From positions 42,867,048 through 42,931,047 of the forward strand of contig CM064715.1 of assembly GCA_032717465.1 (NCBI GenBank): a stretch of DNA of 64,000 nt, given 5' to 3'. The notes beneath the pieces are model-generated. The model was given only the letters and a program-made list of their open reading frames with translations. It had not been told where the DNA came from and searched no databases. Origin of the DNA: Coenobita brevimanus (Eukaryota > Arthropoda > Malacostraca > Decapoda > Coenobitidae). Of the stretch, positions 1 to 11,119 are shown piece after piece (position 1 is the first letter of the stretch; each line of letters begins with the position of its first letter). The position numbers were made by a program, and so were the translations under genes.

Positions 1-130
1 ATTTTTAATTCAAGTTAAGAAGGGCCTGTCGTGCTGAGGGGGGTTTATTAGGCTACATCTAACCCCCGAAGTCAGCAGAGTCTCCCCTAAGCTGAATAAA
101 ATCGTCTGGAGATGGCAAGAAAAAATGTTA
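1..130. repeat. Family A half copy at the window edge
   Basis: A family A arm in the CTGAATAAAATCGTCTGG orientation lies at 91-109. A central-core piece (GGCTACATCTAACCCCC) lies about 30 bp before it. The left part of the copy is degenerate or outside the window. Confidence 0.7.
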
Positions 131-139
131 AAAAAAAGT

Positions 140-460
140 AATGTACCATGGGCTAGGAAGGGCAGGGGGCTACGGAGAGGTGCTGGGGTAAGGGAGGGAG
201 TAAAGGGGGTTAAGGGCTGTATTTAGGGCTGGGGGAAGGGCAAGGGCTATAGAGAAAGACAGTGAAGGCTCTAAGGGCTCAGGGGAGGGTTAGAGTTGCA
301 CAGAGAAAACAAAGGGCTTTCTGTAGGGGGTTGGTAAGGGCAGTGAGGGGCTCTGGTGAGGGCTGGTAAGGGCTGGAGCTGATTATAACACTAGTAAGGG
401 CTATAATAAGGGCTGCAGTGAGGGCTGGTAAGGGCTGGTAAATGCTGGGGCTTAATCTGT
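140..460. repeat. Degenerate minisatellite of GGTAAGGGCTG-like units
   Basis: AAGGGCT occurs over and over at about 10-20 bp spacing (GGTAAGGGCTGG, GTGAGGGCTGG). It is strongly G-rich on the + strand with no gene signal. Confidence 0.75.
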
Positions 461-479
461 ATCTACGTGGCGTCTGGCT

Positions 480-1800
480 GGGTTGGTACATGCCTCACAT
501 AGTGGCCTAGGGGGTGAGGCAGCGGGGAGAGGCAGGGGGTGAAGAGTGAAGTGGCAGAGAGACAGAGTGAGACAGGGGAGGGGCAGGGTGAGACAGGGGT
601 GATATAGAGAGGCAGAATGAAGCAAGGGTTGAGGGAGGGGTGAGGTAACAGGGACAGAGACAGGGTGAGGCAGGGATGAAGTAGAGAGGCAGGGTGAGGC
701 AAGTGTAGAGGTAGGGATGAGGGGTGAGGTAGCAGAGAGAGAGGCAGGGTGAGGCAGGAGTGATGCAGACGTCATGGCGGGTGAGGGTGAGGTAGGGAAG
801 AGAATGGGCTGAGGCAGAAGAGTAAGGAGAGAGGAGAGATAAGAGCAAGGGAGGGGAGAGGCAGGAGAGGCAAAGGTGAGGCTGTGGCAGAGTGAGAGAG
901 AGGAAGGGAAAACAACAAAGAGGGAAAGGAAGGGGGAAAGAGAAAGAAATGATAAAGAAAAGGTAGGAAGGCACAAATGACAGGGTGAGGCAGAGGAACA
1001 GACAAAGGAGAGATCAATGCAGGGGTAGAGGCAGAGGGAGAGACAAGATGAGGCAGGGGAAAAGTAAAAAGGGAGAAAATACCAAAATCGGGGTAAGTAA
1101 GGGATAAGATAGAAAGGATAGCTAAGTTTAAGAAGGGGGTGAGGTAGGATGAGGCAGGGGGTGAGGCAGGGGGGAGGAAGGGGTGAGGCAGGAGTGAGTT
1201 AAGGGGGGAGGCAGGGTGAGGCAAGGGTTGAGGCAGAAAGGTACTGTACAGAAAGGGGAGGACAAGTACAGATGGCAAAGAGGGAGGGATAAGGAGAGGC
1301 AGAGATGGAGGGGGGTACGGGGGGTGAGGCAAGACTAAGTGGCAGGCAGGTGGCGAGGCAGGATGGGGAGGTATGCAGTTCAAGGTAGGCAGAGCGAGGC
1401 GAGAGGGTAAATAAGTGTGAGGCAGGTGGGGCAGGCAGGGGGGTGTAGCAGAAGGGGTACAGGGAGGAGGGGTGTAGGCATGGGGGGGGTAGGCAACAGG
1501 TGCAGAAGAGGGAGAGGAAGAAGGGGGGGAGCGTCGAGTGCGGCACAAAGGGGAGGGGGAGTAGGCAGGGAAAGTGGGTTAGGCAGGAGAGGGTAGGCAA
1601 CAGGTGCATCGGGGGTTAGGCAGATGAGAGGCAGTGTGGAGTGAGGCACAGGGGCAGGCAGGGATTGCAGCTTAGGCAGGGTGACATGGAAAGCAAATTG
1701 GGAGAGGCACACAGTTAGGCAGCTTTCAGACATAGAGGGGGCGGGGGATGTTGCTTAGGCAGAGGAGACAGCTTAGAGTGAGGCAGGAAGAGGAGAGGCA
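480..1800. repeat. Degenerate GTGAGGCAGGG minisatellite field
   Basis: GAGGCAGGG and GTGAGGCA words recur through 1.3 kb with irregular spacing and purine-rich spacers. Long reading frames here on either strand are leucine/serine/proline-rich repeat translations, not genes. Confidence 0.75.
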
Positions 1801-1819
1801 AAAGCGTGAGATACAGAGG

Positions 1820-1935
1820 CCGGGTAGAATACGTACATGCGGCCTCAAAAGTTCTGCTGACCCGGATAAATTCATCAGTGTCCATTGTTGCGGATTCACC
1901 ACACCGATTTTCAGAGTCCATGGAAAGAGACGCAC
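1820..1935. other. Short non-repetitive island in the G-rich field
   Basis: About 110 bp of ordinary composition between two minisatellite fields (for example TTCTGCTGACCCGGATAAAT). It has no recognised homology and no clear function. It may be a relic of a dispersed element. Confidence 0.3.
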
Positions 1936-1989
1936 GAGAAGGGAGGCAAGCAGGGAGGCAGGGAGGCAGGGAGGCAACGAAGACAATTT

Positions 1990-2330
1990 GGGAGGTCAGG
2001 CAGGATATGTAGCTTAGGCAGGGAGGTTGGGAAAGCAGTTACGTGAGGTACAGAAGTTAGGCAGGAAATGTAGCTTAGGCAGGGAAGGTAATTTAGGTGA
2101 GGCACAAGGGTTAGGTAGGAACTGTAGCTTAGACAGGGAGGCAGGGAAGGCAATTTAGGTGAGGAAGAAAGGTTAGGCAGAAATTATAGCTTAGGCAGAG
2201 AGGCAGGGAGGGCAATTAAGGTGAGGCACAGGGGGTAGGCAGCTTGGAGAAGGGTAGTTTGAGAGGCAGGGATTGTAGCTCAGGCAGGAAGGGATGGGAA
2301 AGGCATGCTTGTGAGATTCAGGCAGGTATA
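1990..2330. repeat. Minisatellite of TAGCTTAGGCAGGGAGG units
   Basis: TAGCTTAGGCAG or a close variant starts at 2010, 2071, 2125, 2187 and 2272, giving units of roughly 54-88 bp. Each unit continues with GGTGAGGCACA and a second TTAGGCAGG. It is not a telomeric (TTAGG)n array, because the TTAGG words are never adjacent. Confidence 0.75.
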
Positions 2331-2347
2331 TCAGGCAGCTAAGAGAC

Positions 2348-2351
2348 AACC

Positions 2352-2444
<93 letters not shown>

Positions 2445-2445
2445 G
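2348..2445. repeat. Compound (CAA)n(TAA)n microsatellite
   Basis: (CAA)n to about 2388 passes directly into (TAA)n to 2445. The uninterrupted three-base periodicity gives open frames on both strands. Confidence 0.95.
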
Positions 2446-2482
2446 GTAAAATAATGTGTTTTTTGGGGGAACATGGAATACA

Positions 2483-2543
2483 ATGATGATGATGATGATG
2501 ATAACGATGATGATGACGATGATGATGATGATGATGATGATAC
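2483..2543. repeat. (GAT)n microsatellite
   Basis: GATGAT units are interrupted by GATAAC and GACGAT. Confidence 0.9.
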
Positions 2544-2649
2544 AAAAAAAAAGAACAATAAACATCAAATATACTCAAAGACCTTGCACCCTCGACGCAA
2601 GCAAATCAAGTGGAATGAAGAGAAGAAGAGAGGCGGGAGTGTGGAAGAT

Positions 2650-2652
<3 letters not shown>

Positions 2653-2725
<73 letters not shown>
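2653..2725. repeat. (AG)n microsatellite, about 73 bp
   Basis: An uninterrupted AG dinucleotide run. It is followed by an unrelated 60-bp spacer and then the CT-rich tract, so purine and pyrimidine strands switch over a short distance. Confidence 0.95.
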
Positions 2726-2726
<1 letters not shown>

Positions 2727-2789
2727 TGAAAGATGGATTGGGGTGACGAAAAAGAGGAAAGAGAATTGGCTGCTGGTAGTCCAACACCC

Positions 2790-3345
2790 ACCCTCTCTCT
2801 CTCTCTCTGTTTCATTCCTCACTTTCTCTCCCTTCTGCCTACCCATCCCATTCCTTCTCTCACTTCCTTCTTCTTCTCTCTCGCTTTCTTCCATATTTCT
2901 TTACCCTCCTCTCCTCACGTCTCTTCTCCTCCTTTCTTCACCATACCTTCCTCCTCACTCCTCTCCCTCTCCTGGCTACCCTCCCTCCCCCTTCCCTCTT
3001 CCCTTACCCTCCCTCTCCCTTCCCTCTTCCCCTACTCTACCTTCCCTCTCCCCAAATTCCTCTTCCCTCTTTTCCTCCAACTCGTCCCCCTTTTTCACTT
3101 CTCTCCCTCCCTCCTCCCCTCCCCTTCATCACCGCCCCCTCTCCCCATTCCACCCTCCCTATTGGTCTAACTCCCTTCTGACACACACTCTCTCTCTCTC
3201 CATTCCTCCCTTTCTCCCAACGGCAATACCCCTTTTACTCTTTTCTCTCCTCTACTCTCCTTTTTACCTCTCCCCTGTTTCTCCCTTCCTCTCCCCCTTT
3301 CTCCCTCCCTCTCCCCCTTCCCCCTCCCCTCATTACCTTTAAAAA
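2790..3345. repeat. Polypyrimidine tract
   Basis: About 550 bp are almost entirely C and T on the + strand, with CCCTTCCC and CTCCCTCT words. No coding signal; the long frame across it is serine/proline/leucine-rich low complexity. Confidence 0.85.
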
Positions 3346-3404
3346 TACCACTGGTCCCTGCTGTCTGTCGCTAAACCACCTCTCTCTCTCTCTCTCTCTC
3401 TCTC

Positions 3405-3580
3405 AGCCACCACATGCGTGTTCCAACTCACTCTATGTCACTTTCATTTAATCACACACACTTGCAGTCATTGCTTTTGTCCCCTCCCCCCCTTCTCTCT
3501 CTCTCTCTCTCTTAGCCAACAGATCCGTGTTCCAACTCACTCTATGTCACTTTCATTTGATCACACGCACGCTTAGTCAC
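3405..3580. repeat. Two direct copies of a (CT)n-associated 70-bp repeat
   Basis: AGCCACCACATGCGTGTTCC (from 3405) and AGCCAACAGATCCGTGTTCC (from 3514) both continue with AACTCACTCTATGTCACTTT. Each copy is preceded by a (CT)n run. A third copy lies at 7748-7820. Confidence 0.85.
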
Positions 3581-3601
3581 TCTGTTTTGCCCCCCCCCCC
3601 T

Positions 3602-3640
<39 letters not shown>

Positions 3641-3891
3641 TTAATGTCCTGTTATTAAGCGTCTATAAATAGCAGTTTAATCATTCTGTTAATATTACGG
3701 TCGAGCCGCCAAGGAAGGACCATAAGGGCAATGTGGTCTGTGTATCTTTAACTCTCTCTCTCTCTCTCTCCATCCAGTTTCATCTCTCTCCCCTCTTCTC
3801 ATTTCCCCTCCTATTTGCTTTCCATTTATTGTTGTCTCTTTTTCTTCCTTTATTCCAGTTCATCAAAGTTACTCCCTCTTTTCACAGGTTC

Positions 3892-4003
<112 letters not shown>

Positions 4004-4127
4004 AATACTTGAATTTTAGTGACTTTGTGAGTAAAAGTGAGTGAGAGTGAAAGATAGTGAGAGAGACATTGAGGGCGGGTCCCGAAATAGTGAGGGGAGG
4101 GGGGAGGTAGCAGTGACAATAGACGCC

Positions 4128-4130
<3 letters not shown>

Positions 4131-4173
<43 letters not shown>
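4131..4173. repeat. (CA)n microsatellite
   Basis: A perfect CA run 130 bp after the (GT)n tract, so the two are inverted relative to each other. Confidence 0.95.
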
Positions 4174-4175
<2 letters not shown>

Positions 4176-4194
4176 CTCTTGGCACACTAGGCTA

Positions 4195-4620
4195 AGTGCT
4201 GGTGATGAGGACTGGTGGTGAGGGCAGGAGCGAGAGCTGGTGGTGGTGAGAGGAAAGAGGTGGTGGTAGTTGTGGTGGTGAAGGGTGGTAGTGGTGGTGG
4301 TGAAGGGTGGTGCTGGTGGTTGTCGTGAGGGCTGATGATTGTGGTGGTGATGGTGGTGGTCAGGGATGATGGTGATGAAGGGTAGTTGTGGTGAGGGTTA
4401 ATGGTGGTGAGTGGTGGCAGTGGGGATGGTGGTGGGGGGGTGAGGGATGAGGAATATGATTGAGTGACAAGAACAAGATAATGATGCGTAAACCTAGGCG
4501 ATGAGAAGGACAAAAGGGGTGAGTGCTGGGGTGTGGGGTGAAGGGACACAGCAAGGGGGTCAAGGGGAAGGGGTGAGAGGTGGACGTGTGGGTGAGGGGT
4601 AAGTGGTGAGGGGTGAGGAC
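4195..4620. repeat. GGTGGT/GATGGT-rich low-complexity tract
   Basis: Trinucleotide-based GTGGTG words with frequent substitutions, G-rich on the + strand. There is no stable unit length and no gene. Confidence 0.75.
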
Positions 4621-4860
4621 TGGAGTGAGGCGAACTACATAAGGGAAGGGAGTGGCTATACCGTAACCATTCTCCAGAGAGGGGGTAATGCTCGGTCTTT
4701 TTCCAGGGGAGAGGAGGAAGAGAAAAATTTGCGAGAAAACTGCCTCGCGTCCCGTCAGAGAAAACGTCTTGGAGGGGTTAACTATACATTTGTTAGGGGC
4801 ATCATTATCACGCTATCTATGGTACTGTCTCCGTTTGTTGTCCGTAGTCTCGTCGGGTGG

Positions 4861-5157
4861 GGAAGCTCCTTAAATACCCTTTCCTATGCGATTTATCTTA
4901 ATATATGTTTCAATACGTTTCTGTTTCTAAAATCATTCTAATATCGCCATACTTAGCACAAGGTACAAAAGCTCCTTAACACCCTTTCCTAAGCGATTTA
5001 TCTTACTTCATGTTACAATACTTTTCTGTGTTTCTAAAATAATTCTTATCTCGCCAAACTTAGCACAAGGTACAAAAGGATACTAACCAACCGGATCCAG
5101 AAATAAATCGCTGAGGAAAAGGTGCCAGAGAGAGCTTCCTTAACTGACCAGAATAAG
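4861..5157. repeat. Family B (MITE-like) copy with internal 107-bp tandem duplication
   Basis: The left-arm sequence occurs twice as GCTCCTTAA..TTCCTAAGCGATTTAT (4863 and 4970). Each is followed by the same segment ending AGCACAAGGTACAAAAG. An inverted right arm (AAATAAATCGCTGAGG, to GAATAAGGGCG) lies at 5101-5157. Terminal sequences match the complete copy at 42641-42866. Confidence 0.7.
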
Positions 5158-5400
5158 GGCGTAAGCTTCACAGTGTCGCCTAATGTGTAATGAGGCTGAG
5201 CAGGTTTGACAGTGTTGTTTACGATAATCTCAATCCTGTATTTTCAATGGCACAGGAAAATCAATATACTTCTATCTTTCACCATGTATCTTGCCTAATT
5301 CCTTGATCTTCTCCTGTATGTAACTGATATATACCATCTCGATTTAAAAAAAAAAAAAAAAATAGAAATAACAAACCAGAATATTAGGGAATAAAAATGC

Positions 5401-5440
5401 AAAACAAATCGCTAAGGAAGAGGTGTTAAGTACTCTCCAA
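5401..5440. repeat. Family B right-arm fragment
   Basis: AAATCGCTAAGGAAGAGGTG then TTAAG matches the right terminal repeat of family B. No left arm was found nearby. Confidence 0.6.
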
Positions 5441-5459
5441 AGCCAAGATAATACCGCTC

Positions 5460-5463
<4 letters not shown>

Positions 5464-5524
<61 letters not shown>
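5464..5524. repeat. (AC)n microsatellite, about 61 bp
   Basis: A perfect CA run, placed 25 bp after the family B right-arm fragment. Confidence 0.96.
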
Positions 5525-5526
<2 letters not shown>

Positions 5527-5689
5527 GTCTACATTATCCTCTTCAAAATTCCAAGACAGAATTTTCAACATGTTCCCCGATTACGACCCCCGATAAACTG
5601 AAGGCAAGCAGGCCGATGTTCCACGCAACACAGGGGGCTTTGTGGCACTTCTTCACTGATTTGTTATGCCTGTACACCTAAACATCTTC

Positions 5690-5935
5690 TTTCATTTTAT
5701 TTACCTACGCAGAGACTTTCATCATTTTGCAGCTTCTTTCTCTCAGCTCAACGGCAGAAAAAGACAGTACAGCGGTCGATGGCATTTCCACAGCACCTCT
5801 TCGTGACTAGGCAGCAAGTTTCGCCAGGTTAAAACGAACATAATATACCACCGATAGTTTGACTCGGAGGATACTAAGGTGTAATGTGCAGCATAAATAG
5901 CTAAGGAAGAAGTTTTAAGGAATTTCTAAAGATTA
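5690..5935. repeat. Dispersed repeat fragments (family F and family B right arm)
   Basis: CACCTCTTCGTGACTAGGCA at about 5787 matches similar words at 16135 and 62803, and inverted ones at 15926 and 42145. GCATAAATAGCTAAGGAAGA (5891-5910) is a decayed family B right arm. The surrounding 5525-6440 is AT-rich unique-looking DNA without a gene. Confidence 0.45.
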
Positions 5936-6439
5936 TGTGGTCTGGTGAATTGGTAAATGGCTAAACAAAAATTATAAATAAATAATAAAATAATCAAGCT
6001 GGAAAAATGAAAGAAAAGAAATACAGGTGTTACTGACGACAAAGGATCATACTGCAAAACAATTTCAAGATTCTCTCTCTCTCTCTCTCTCTCTAACCCT
6101 TCCAGTTCGACGACACTATCTATGAATTTCTTTAGCTTAGGAACCACTTTTACCCATTTATTTATTCCTTAGTGTCGGAGATAATTACGGCCTTCATTAA
6201 TGTATTCCTAAACTGAATATAAAGTCTAACAATAACAAGACTAAAAAAAAAAAATGACCAAGAGACTAAAAGTGTTAATATATCCAACCCTCGGCATAGG
6301 CTAGGCAGTCGGTTCCCTGAGGCCTTGCAGTTTTTGTAAGCGCAACAGATGGCGTCACACACCTTATTAAGTATGTAACCTTCATTTTCGTACTGTAAAA
6401 TAATATAATGATTTTTACTGACGACTAACTAGGAGTGGA

Positions 6440-6600
6440 TACATCATCATCATCATCATCATCATCACCATCATTACCACAAACACCACTACCACCACCA
6501 CCATCACATCCACCACCAACACCACCAGCACCATCATCATCATCATCGCCACTACCACCATCACAACCATCACCATAATCCCACCTCACACTAATAATGA
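6440..6600. repeat. (CAT)n/(CAC)n low-complexity tract
   Basis: CATCATCATCAT and ACCACCACCA runs with imperfect trinucleotide periodicity. Confidence 0.85.
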
Positions 6601-6770
6601 TTTAATTAGTTCTTGATTAAATCCATTGGACGGAAATATGGCAAACGGATTTTCAAAATGTAAAAAATGAAATGTTACTCTCAGAAAGTTAAATCTGAGA
6701 ATGTAAACTACGAAAAATATTTGGCGTTATAACAACAAATTGGCGGAAACTGAGCCAGCAATGTTACTAT
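6601..6770. other. AT-rich stretch without recognised features
   Basis: Ordinary AT-rich DNA. I see no gene or repeat in it. Confidence 0.4.
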
Positions 6771-7560
6771 CTTCACCTTCGCCTTCCATCTCATCTTCTT
6801 ATTCATTTCCTCTTCTTCTTCTCATGTTCCTACCTGCACCTTCATCTTCTTCCTCCACCGCAGCTTATTCTTAGTCTTTCTCCTTCCTCCTCCTCCTCCT
6901 CTTCTCTTTTTCTTGGCTTCTTCTTCTTCGTCCAACTCCTTTTGTACTCCTTCTTCTAGTCTACTCTGTCTCTTTATCTACTTCTTCATCTTCTCCCTCT
7001 TCCTGTTCCTCCTCCTATGCACTCTTCTCGTCTACCTGCTCCCTCCTTTCCATTTTCCTCCTCTTCGTCCTCCTCCTCCACTTTTTACGCCTCCACCATT
7101 CTCTCCTTCCTACTTCTTACTACATTAACTTCCCTATCTCTCTTTCTCCTCCATCACTTTCCCTCCTCCTCCACCATTTTGATTCCTCCTCCACCACTTT
7201 CTTTCCTTCCCCCCTCCTCCTCCTCGCCACTGACCCACTCCTCCCTCTCCTCTTACACTTCTTCCTTCTCCTCCTCCTCCTCCTCTTACTCTTCTTTCAA
7301 TCCCTTTTTGTTCAACTGCCATTCCTTCTCCTCCCTCACTTAACTCTCTCCCTCTTACTTACCCGTTTCTGTGTTTCCTTCCCTTCCTTCGCTCCATTCT
7401 TCATTCAATTGCTCCTTCTCCACCTCTTCTTATTCACCCTTCCTCCTCTTCTTACTCACCTACTATTCCCTTCCTCTCTTCCCCCTCCACTACTCTCTTC
7501 CTCCTCCTCCTCCTCCCTTGTGGTGCACGGGTGTTCTTTTCTTAGCTCCTCTGTTCCTTC
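6770..7560. repeat. Polypyrimidine tract with CTT/CCT trinucleotide bias
   Basis: TTCTTCTTC and CCTCCTCCT words with almost no purines on the + strand for about 790 bp. Frames across it are serine/leucine/proline-rich artefacts. Confidence 0.85.
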
Positions 7561-7574
7561 CACACCCCTGCCAG

Positions 7575-7577
<3 letters not shown>

Positions 7578-7622
<45 letters not shown>

Positions 7623-7688
7623 CTAAGCCTTCACACTTCTTGCCAGATTACGATTCTCTCTTCACATTCACTAATTCTTTCATCTGAG

Positions 7689-7722
<34 letters not shown>

Positions 7723-7744
7723 CTCTCTCTCTCTCTCTCTCTCC
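7578..7744. repeat. (CT)n then (AC)n(TC)n microsatellites
   Basis: (CT)n at 7578-7619, a 69-bp spacer, then (CA)n at 7689-7718 joined to (CT)n through 7744. Confidence 0.95.
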
Positions 7745-7747
7745 CCC

Positions 7748-7820
7748 AGCCACCAGATCTGTGTTCCAACTCACTCTATCTCGCTCTTAACTGATCGCAC
7801 TTTCTCAGTCACTCACTTTT
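7748..7820. repeat. Third copy of the (CT)n-associated 70-bp repeat
   Basis: GCCACCAGATCTGTGTTCCA followed by ACTCACTCTAT, again directly after a (CT)n run, as at 3405 and 3514. The spacing of over 4 kb argues against simple local slippage. Confidence 0.85.
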
Positions 7821-7929
7821 TTCCTCTCACATCACTCCACTTCTACTCTCTCTCTCTCCCTCCCTCTCAGGAGCAGTTAACAATTCAGCTTAGAAATATC
7901 ACAAGCCACTGCCACTCCCATGTCTATCA

Positions 7930-8208
7930 CGCTACTCTCTCTCTCTCTTTCTCTCTCTCTCTCAGTACCCAACTACCTACCTACAAATCTCTCCATCCCT
8001 GTGTATCTATCAATCTGTCTATCCATATATCTACCTAACCACTTACCTATCTGCCTACCTATTCATCCATCTATCTGCTTATCTACCTATCTATCTATAA
8101 AATCATCTGATGTTAATAAAAATGAACAAAAAAAATTATTATATATTCCAAGTACAATGGTGATGAGAAAAATGCAATTCTTTCCAAATGATACAGTCAA
8201 AGGAAGAA

Positions 8209-8262
<54 letters not shown>

Positions 8263-8296
8263 TTTCTACTTAGTTCTCTCAACCTTTCCTCTCACA

Positions 8297-8357
<61 letters not shown>

Positions 8358-8494
8358 TCAGTTGTCAAGATCACACGTCCAGCTGTCCATCCACAAGGGC
8401 TGTCAAAGAGTATCAAGTGCTTTAATATTGCGCACTACACTCCGCTCCACCCTCGCCTGCCAATCTCTCTCTCTCTCTCTCTCTTTCTCTCTCC

Positions 8495-8525
<31 letters not shown>

Positions 8526-8690
8526 AATAAAAATCTCCCTTCCGTTTTATCATCTAGTTTCTGCTCCCCCCTCCCCCCCCTCTCTCTCTCTATCTGACTG
8601 CCTGCCTACCTGTGTGTCTGCGCCTGTCTGTTTGTGTCTTTGCCTATCCCCCCCCCTCTCTCTCTCTCTCTCTCGCTAATGAGGAATGAT
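7930..8690. repeat. Field of (CT)n, CTAT and (CA)n microsatellites
   Basis: Main tracts: (TC)n 8214-8258, (TC)n 8301-8356, (CT)n 8463-8500 leading into (CA)n 8501-8527, (CT)n at 8580 and 8656. CTATCTACC-type tetranucleotide words lie at 7980-8098. Confidence 0.9.
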
Positions 8691-8775
8691 TTATGCTTCG
8701 TGACTGAATGGGTGTACTGAATGTGAATGAGGGACGTGGGGGATACGCCTCTCACCCTGCCACACTCCCGCTTTC

Positions 8776-8777
<2 letters not shown>

Positions 8778-8828
<51 letters not shown>
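8778..8828. repeat. (GA)n microsatellite
   Basis: A perfect run of about 51 bp. Confidence 0.95.
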
Positions 8829-8829
<1 letters not shown>

Positions 8830-8831
<2 letters not shown>

Positions 8832-9420
8832 GTGAAGATGATGATGAAATGGAAGAAAATAATATCAATAACACCACGTCCATCTCTTAATAATGTATCA
8901 CCTTTCTATAATAATCTATCACCTATCTATTGCATATCTATTTCGTCTGGCTATCTACCCGTGCCTAAAAATCTATCTATTCCTTAACCTCCTATTCCTA
9001 ATGTTAACTGAAAAGGTAAGGAAGGAAATAACTACAGTACATAAATTCTAACTTCTACTTCAGCTACAGGATTTAACATAATTTTCATCTCAATCCTAGT
9101 TCATCTGACGCCTTTACCATCACCCCAAATTACCTTCCAACAAATATGCATCAAATCTATCTATCATTCTATCTGTCTATCTATCACGTCTATCCTCTCA
9201 GCTATAGCCTCTCATTCCATGCCTATCCAATATTCCTCAGTCCTTCTCTGCCTCTCCTGCCGTCCTTCATTCCTTCCCAATCCATCTTCCATCATACTCT
9301 TCATCTGTCTTTCATTCCATTCCGATACATTTCTTTAATTCATATCTATCCTCGCAGCTGCATTCGTCATTCCTATATCGCAATGACTATCCTGACTCTG
9401 TTGCACTCCTTCATCCCTAA
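8830..9420. other. AT-rich DNA with degenerate CTAT/CATTC words
   Basis: Weak tetranucleotide periodicity (ATCTATCT near 9150-9185) within otherwise unremarkable DNA. No gene was recognised. Confidence 0.5.
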
Positions 9421-9425
9421 ATAAG

Positions 9426-9456
<31 letters not shown>

Positions 9457-9493
9457 ATACCCAAACTTAGAAAGAAACCCAACGAAACACCAC

Positions 9494-9530
<37 letters not shown>
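9421..9530. repeat. (AAAT)n and (AAT)n microsatellites
   Basis: (TAAA)n at 9424-9460 and (TAA)n at 9495-9529, separated by 35 bp. Confidence 0.95.
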
Positions 9531-9531
<1 letters not shown>

Positions 9532-9599
9532 GTCTAAACCTCTCCCAGTCGCCTCTTCTCTCTCCTACTTAATTTCACCTATCGAGTGAGGTATAGGAG

Positions 9600-9700
9600 T
9601 CCAAAATGGGAATACCGGTGCTGCTAACCCCCTCATGCTCGGGACAACTCTAGTACTCTATTCCTTGCGCCTCCAGACGATTTTATTCAGCTGTAAAACG
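9600..9700. repeat. Family A copy, forward arm
   Basis: The arm CCAGACGATTTTATTCAGCT starts at 9673. It is preceded by an outer segment containing GGGACAACTCTAG that also occurs before the arm at 10208. Confidence 0.8.
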
Positions 9701-9774
9701 CAATTACGAGGGTGATATAAAAGATAAAAATTCCAAAGGATAGTGGCATTGAGATATGCTTTAAAATTACAGAC

Positions 9775-9775
<1 letters not shown>

Positions 9776-9814
<39 letters not shown>

Positions 9815-9927
9815 ATGTCTCGTTGGTCTCTTATCTTTGGTTGTAGCGTTCTCTCTCTCTCTCTCTGTCCCAGTTTCCGTCGGCATCTACGGCACTCGAA
9901 GGTAGGTGAACAAAAGAGACACTGAGC

Positions 9928-9980
<53 letters not shown>
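9776..9980. repeat. (CT)n and (GA)n pair, inverted
   Basis: (CT)n at 9776-9811, a shorter (CT)n at 9850-9867, and (GA)n at 9931-9979. The two long tracts are complementary and 120 bp apart, so they could fold into a hairpin. Confidence 0.93.
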
Positions 9981-9982
<2 letters not shown>

Positions 9983-10034
9983 CGAACAGTACCACGTGCC
10001 GGTCCCCAAAGCGCCGGGGGGGGGGGGGATCTCA

Positions 10035-10305
10035 ACCCCTTCAGTACGAGGATCCGACTTTTTTTTTCTCCCCCCCCCTCTCTCTCTCTCTATCTATCTA
10101 TCAAGCCATCTTAGTTAACTTAGGATAGATTTCTAGGACGGGAGGGGGTAGATACAGTCTTCTTAACCCTCTCACGCACGGGACAACTCTAGAATTCCAT
10201 TTCACGTCAGACGATTTTATTCAGCTGATGGGTGAGTCATGGGAGCCTGAGTGTTAATCTCCTCTATCAAAGGGTTTTATTGGACCAAAAATCGTCAGGT
10301 AAAAG
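10035..10305. repeat. Family A copy
   Basis: The outer word CAACCCCTTCAGTACGAGGA lies at 10034, core pieces at 10150-10190, the forward arm at 10208-10227 and a decayed reverse arm (AAAAATCGTCAGG) near 10285-10300. Confidence 0.7.
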
Positions 10306-10314
10306 CAGCAGTAT

Positions 10315-10346
10315 TAATAATGATAATGATAATCATGATGATGATG

Positions 10347-10389
<43 letters not shown>

Positions 10390-10495
10390 CACTAACAACA
10401 ACACTACCACCACAAACAACAAAAACAATCATAATAATAAAACTACTACTACAACTACAACTACTACTAATAATAATAAAATAAATAAATAAATA
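10315..10495. repeat. (ATG)/(AAT)/(ACA) trinucleotide microsatellite block
   Basis: (TAA)n at about 10345-10388 flanked by GATGAT, ACAACA and ACTACT words, ending in (AAAT)n at 10476-10495. Confidence 0.92.
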
Positions 10496-10604
10496 AAGCA
10501 GGGGTCCAGCGGCTAACCAAGTGTGGGCCAAAATTAGACTCTAGGGTGAAGCCAATTTACACACCCTAACCCTTTGCAGCCCCCTGGGTCCTGCGTGTGG
10601 TGTG

Positions 10605-10621
10605 TAGGGTGGTGGTGGCGG

Positions 10622-10663
<42 letters not shown>

Positions 10664-10998
10664 TAATAATAATAACAATAATAATAATAATAATGAAATG
10701 ATGACGATGATGATGATGGAGGTGGTGGTGAGGGTGAGGGTGATGTTGGTGATGATGATGATGATAATAATGATGATGATGATGATGATGATGATGATGG
10801 TGGTGGAGGTGGTGATGATGATGATGATGATGATGATGATGGTGGTGGAGGTGGTGGTGATAATGATGATGATGATGATAACGATGATGCGTAATACTAC
10901 TACTAATACTACTACAACAACAACAACAACTACTACTGCTAATAATAATAATAATAATAATGATAATAATAATAATAATGAATAATAATAATAATAAC
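10605..10998. repeat. Compound trinucleotide microsatellite (AAT)n(GAT)n(GGT)n(ACT)n
   Basis: Nearly 400 bp of switching trinucleotides: (TAA)n 10625-10693, GATGATGG and GGTGGT blocks 10700-10890, ACTACT/ACAACA 10895-10940, (AAT)n to 10997. GGTGGTGGAGGTGGT occurs twice (10798, 10841), a local duplication. Confidence 0.93.
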
Positions 10999-11119
10999 GT
11001 TGGTAATACACGCTAAACATCCATCATCCTACACCACAAAAGTCTCCCTGTTTTGCCGCTCTTGCTTGCCCAGTCCCATCAGATGAAGTGAATATTTATT
11101 TTCTTACTTTATTCTTCCT

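Noticed and set aside
2473..3342. 289-codon + strand frame with Asp-rich, Arg-Glu-rich and Ser-Pro-rich blocks
   Set aside because: It is a translation of consecutive (GAT)n, (AG)n and polypyrimidine tracts without any unique sequence.
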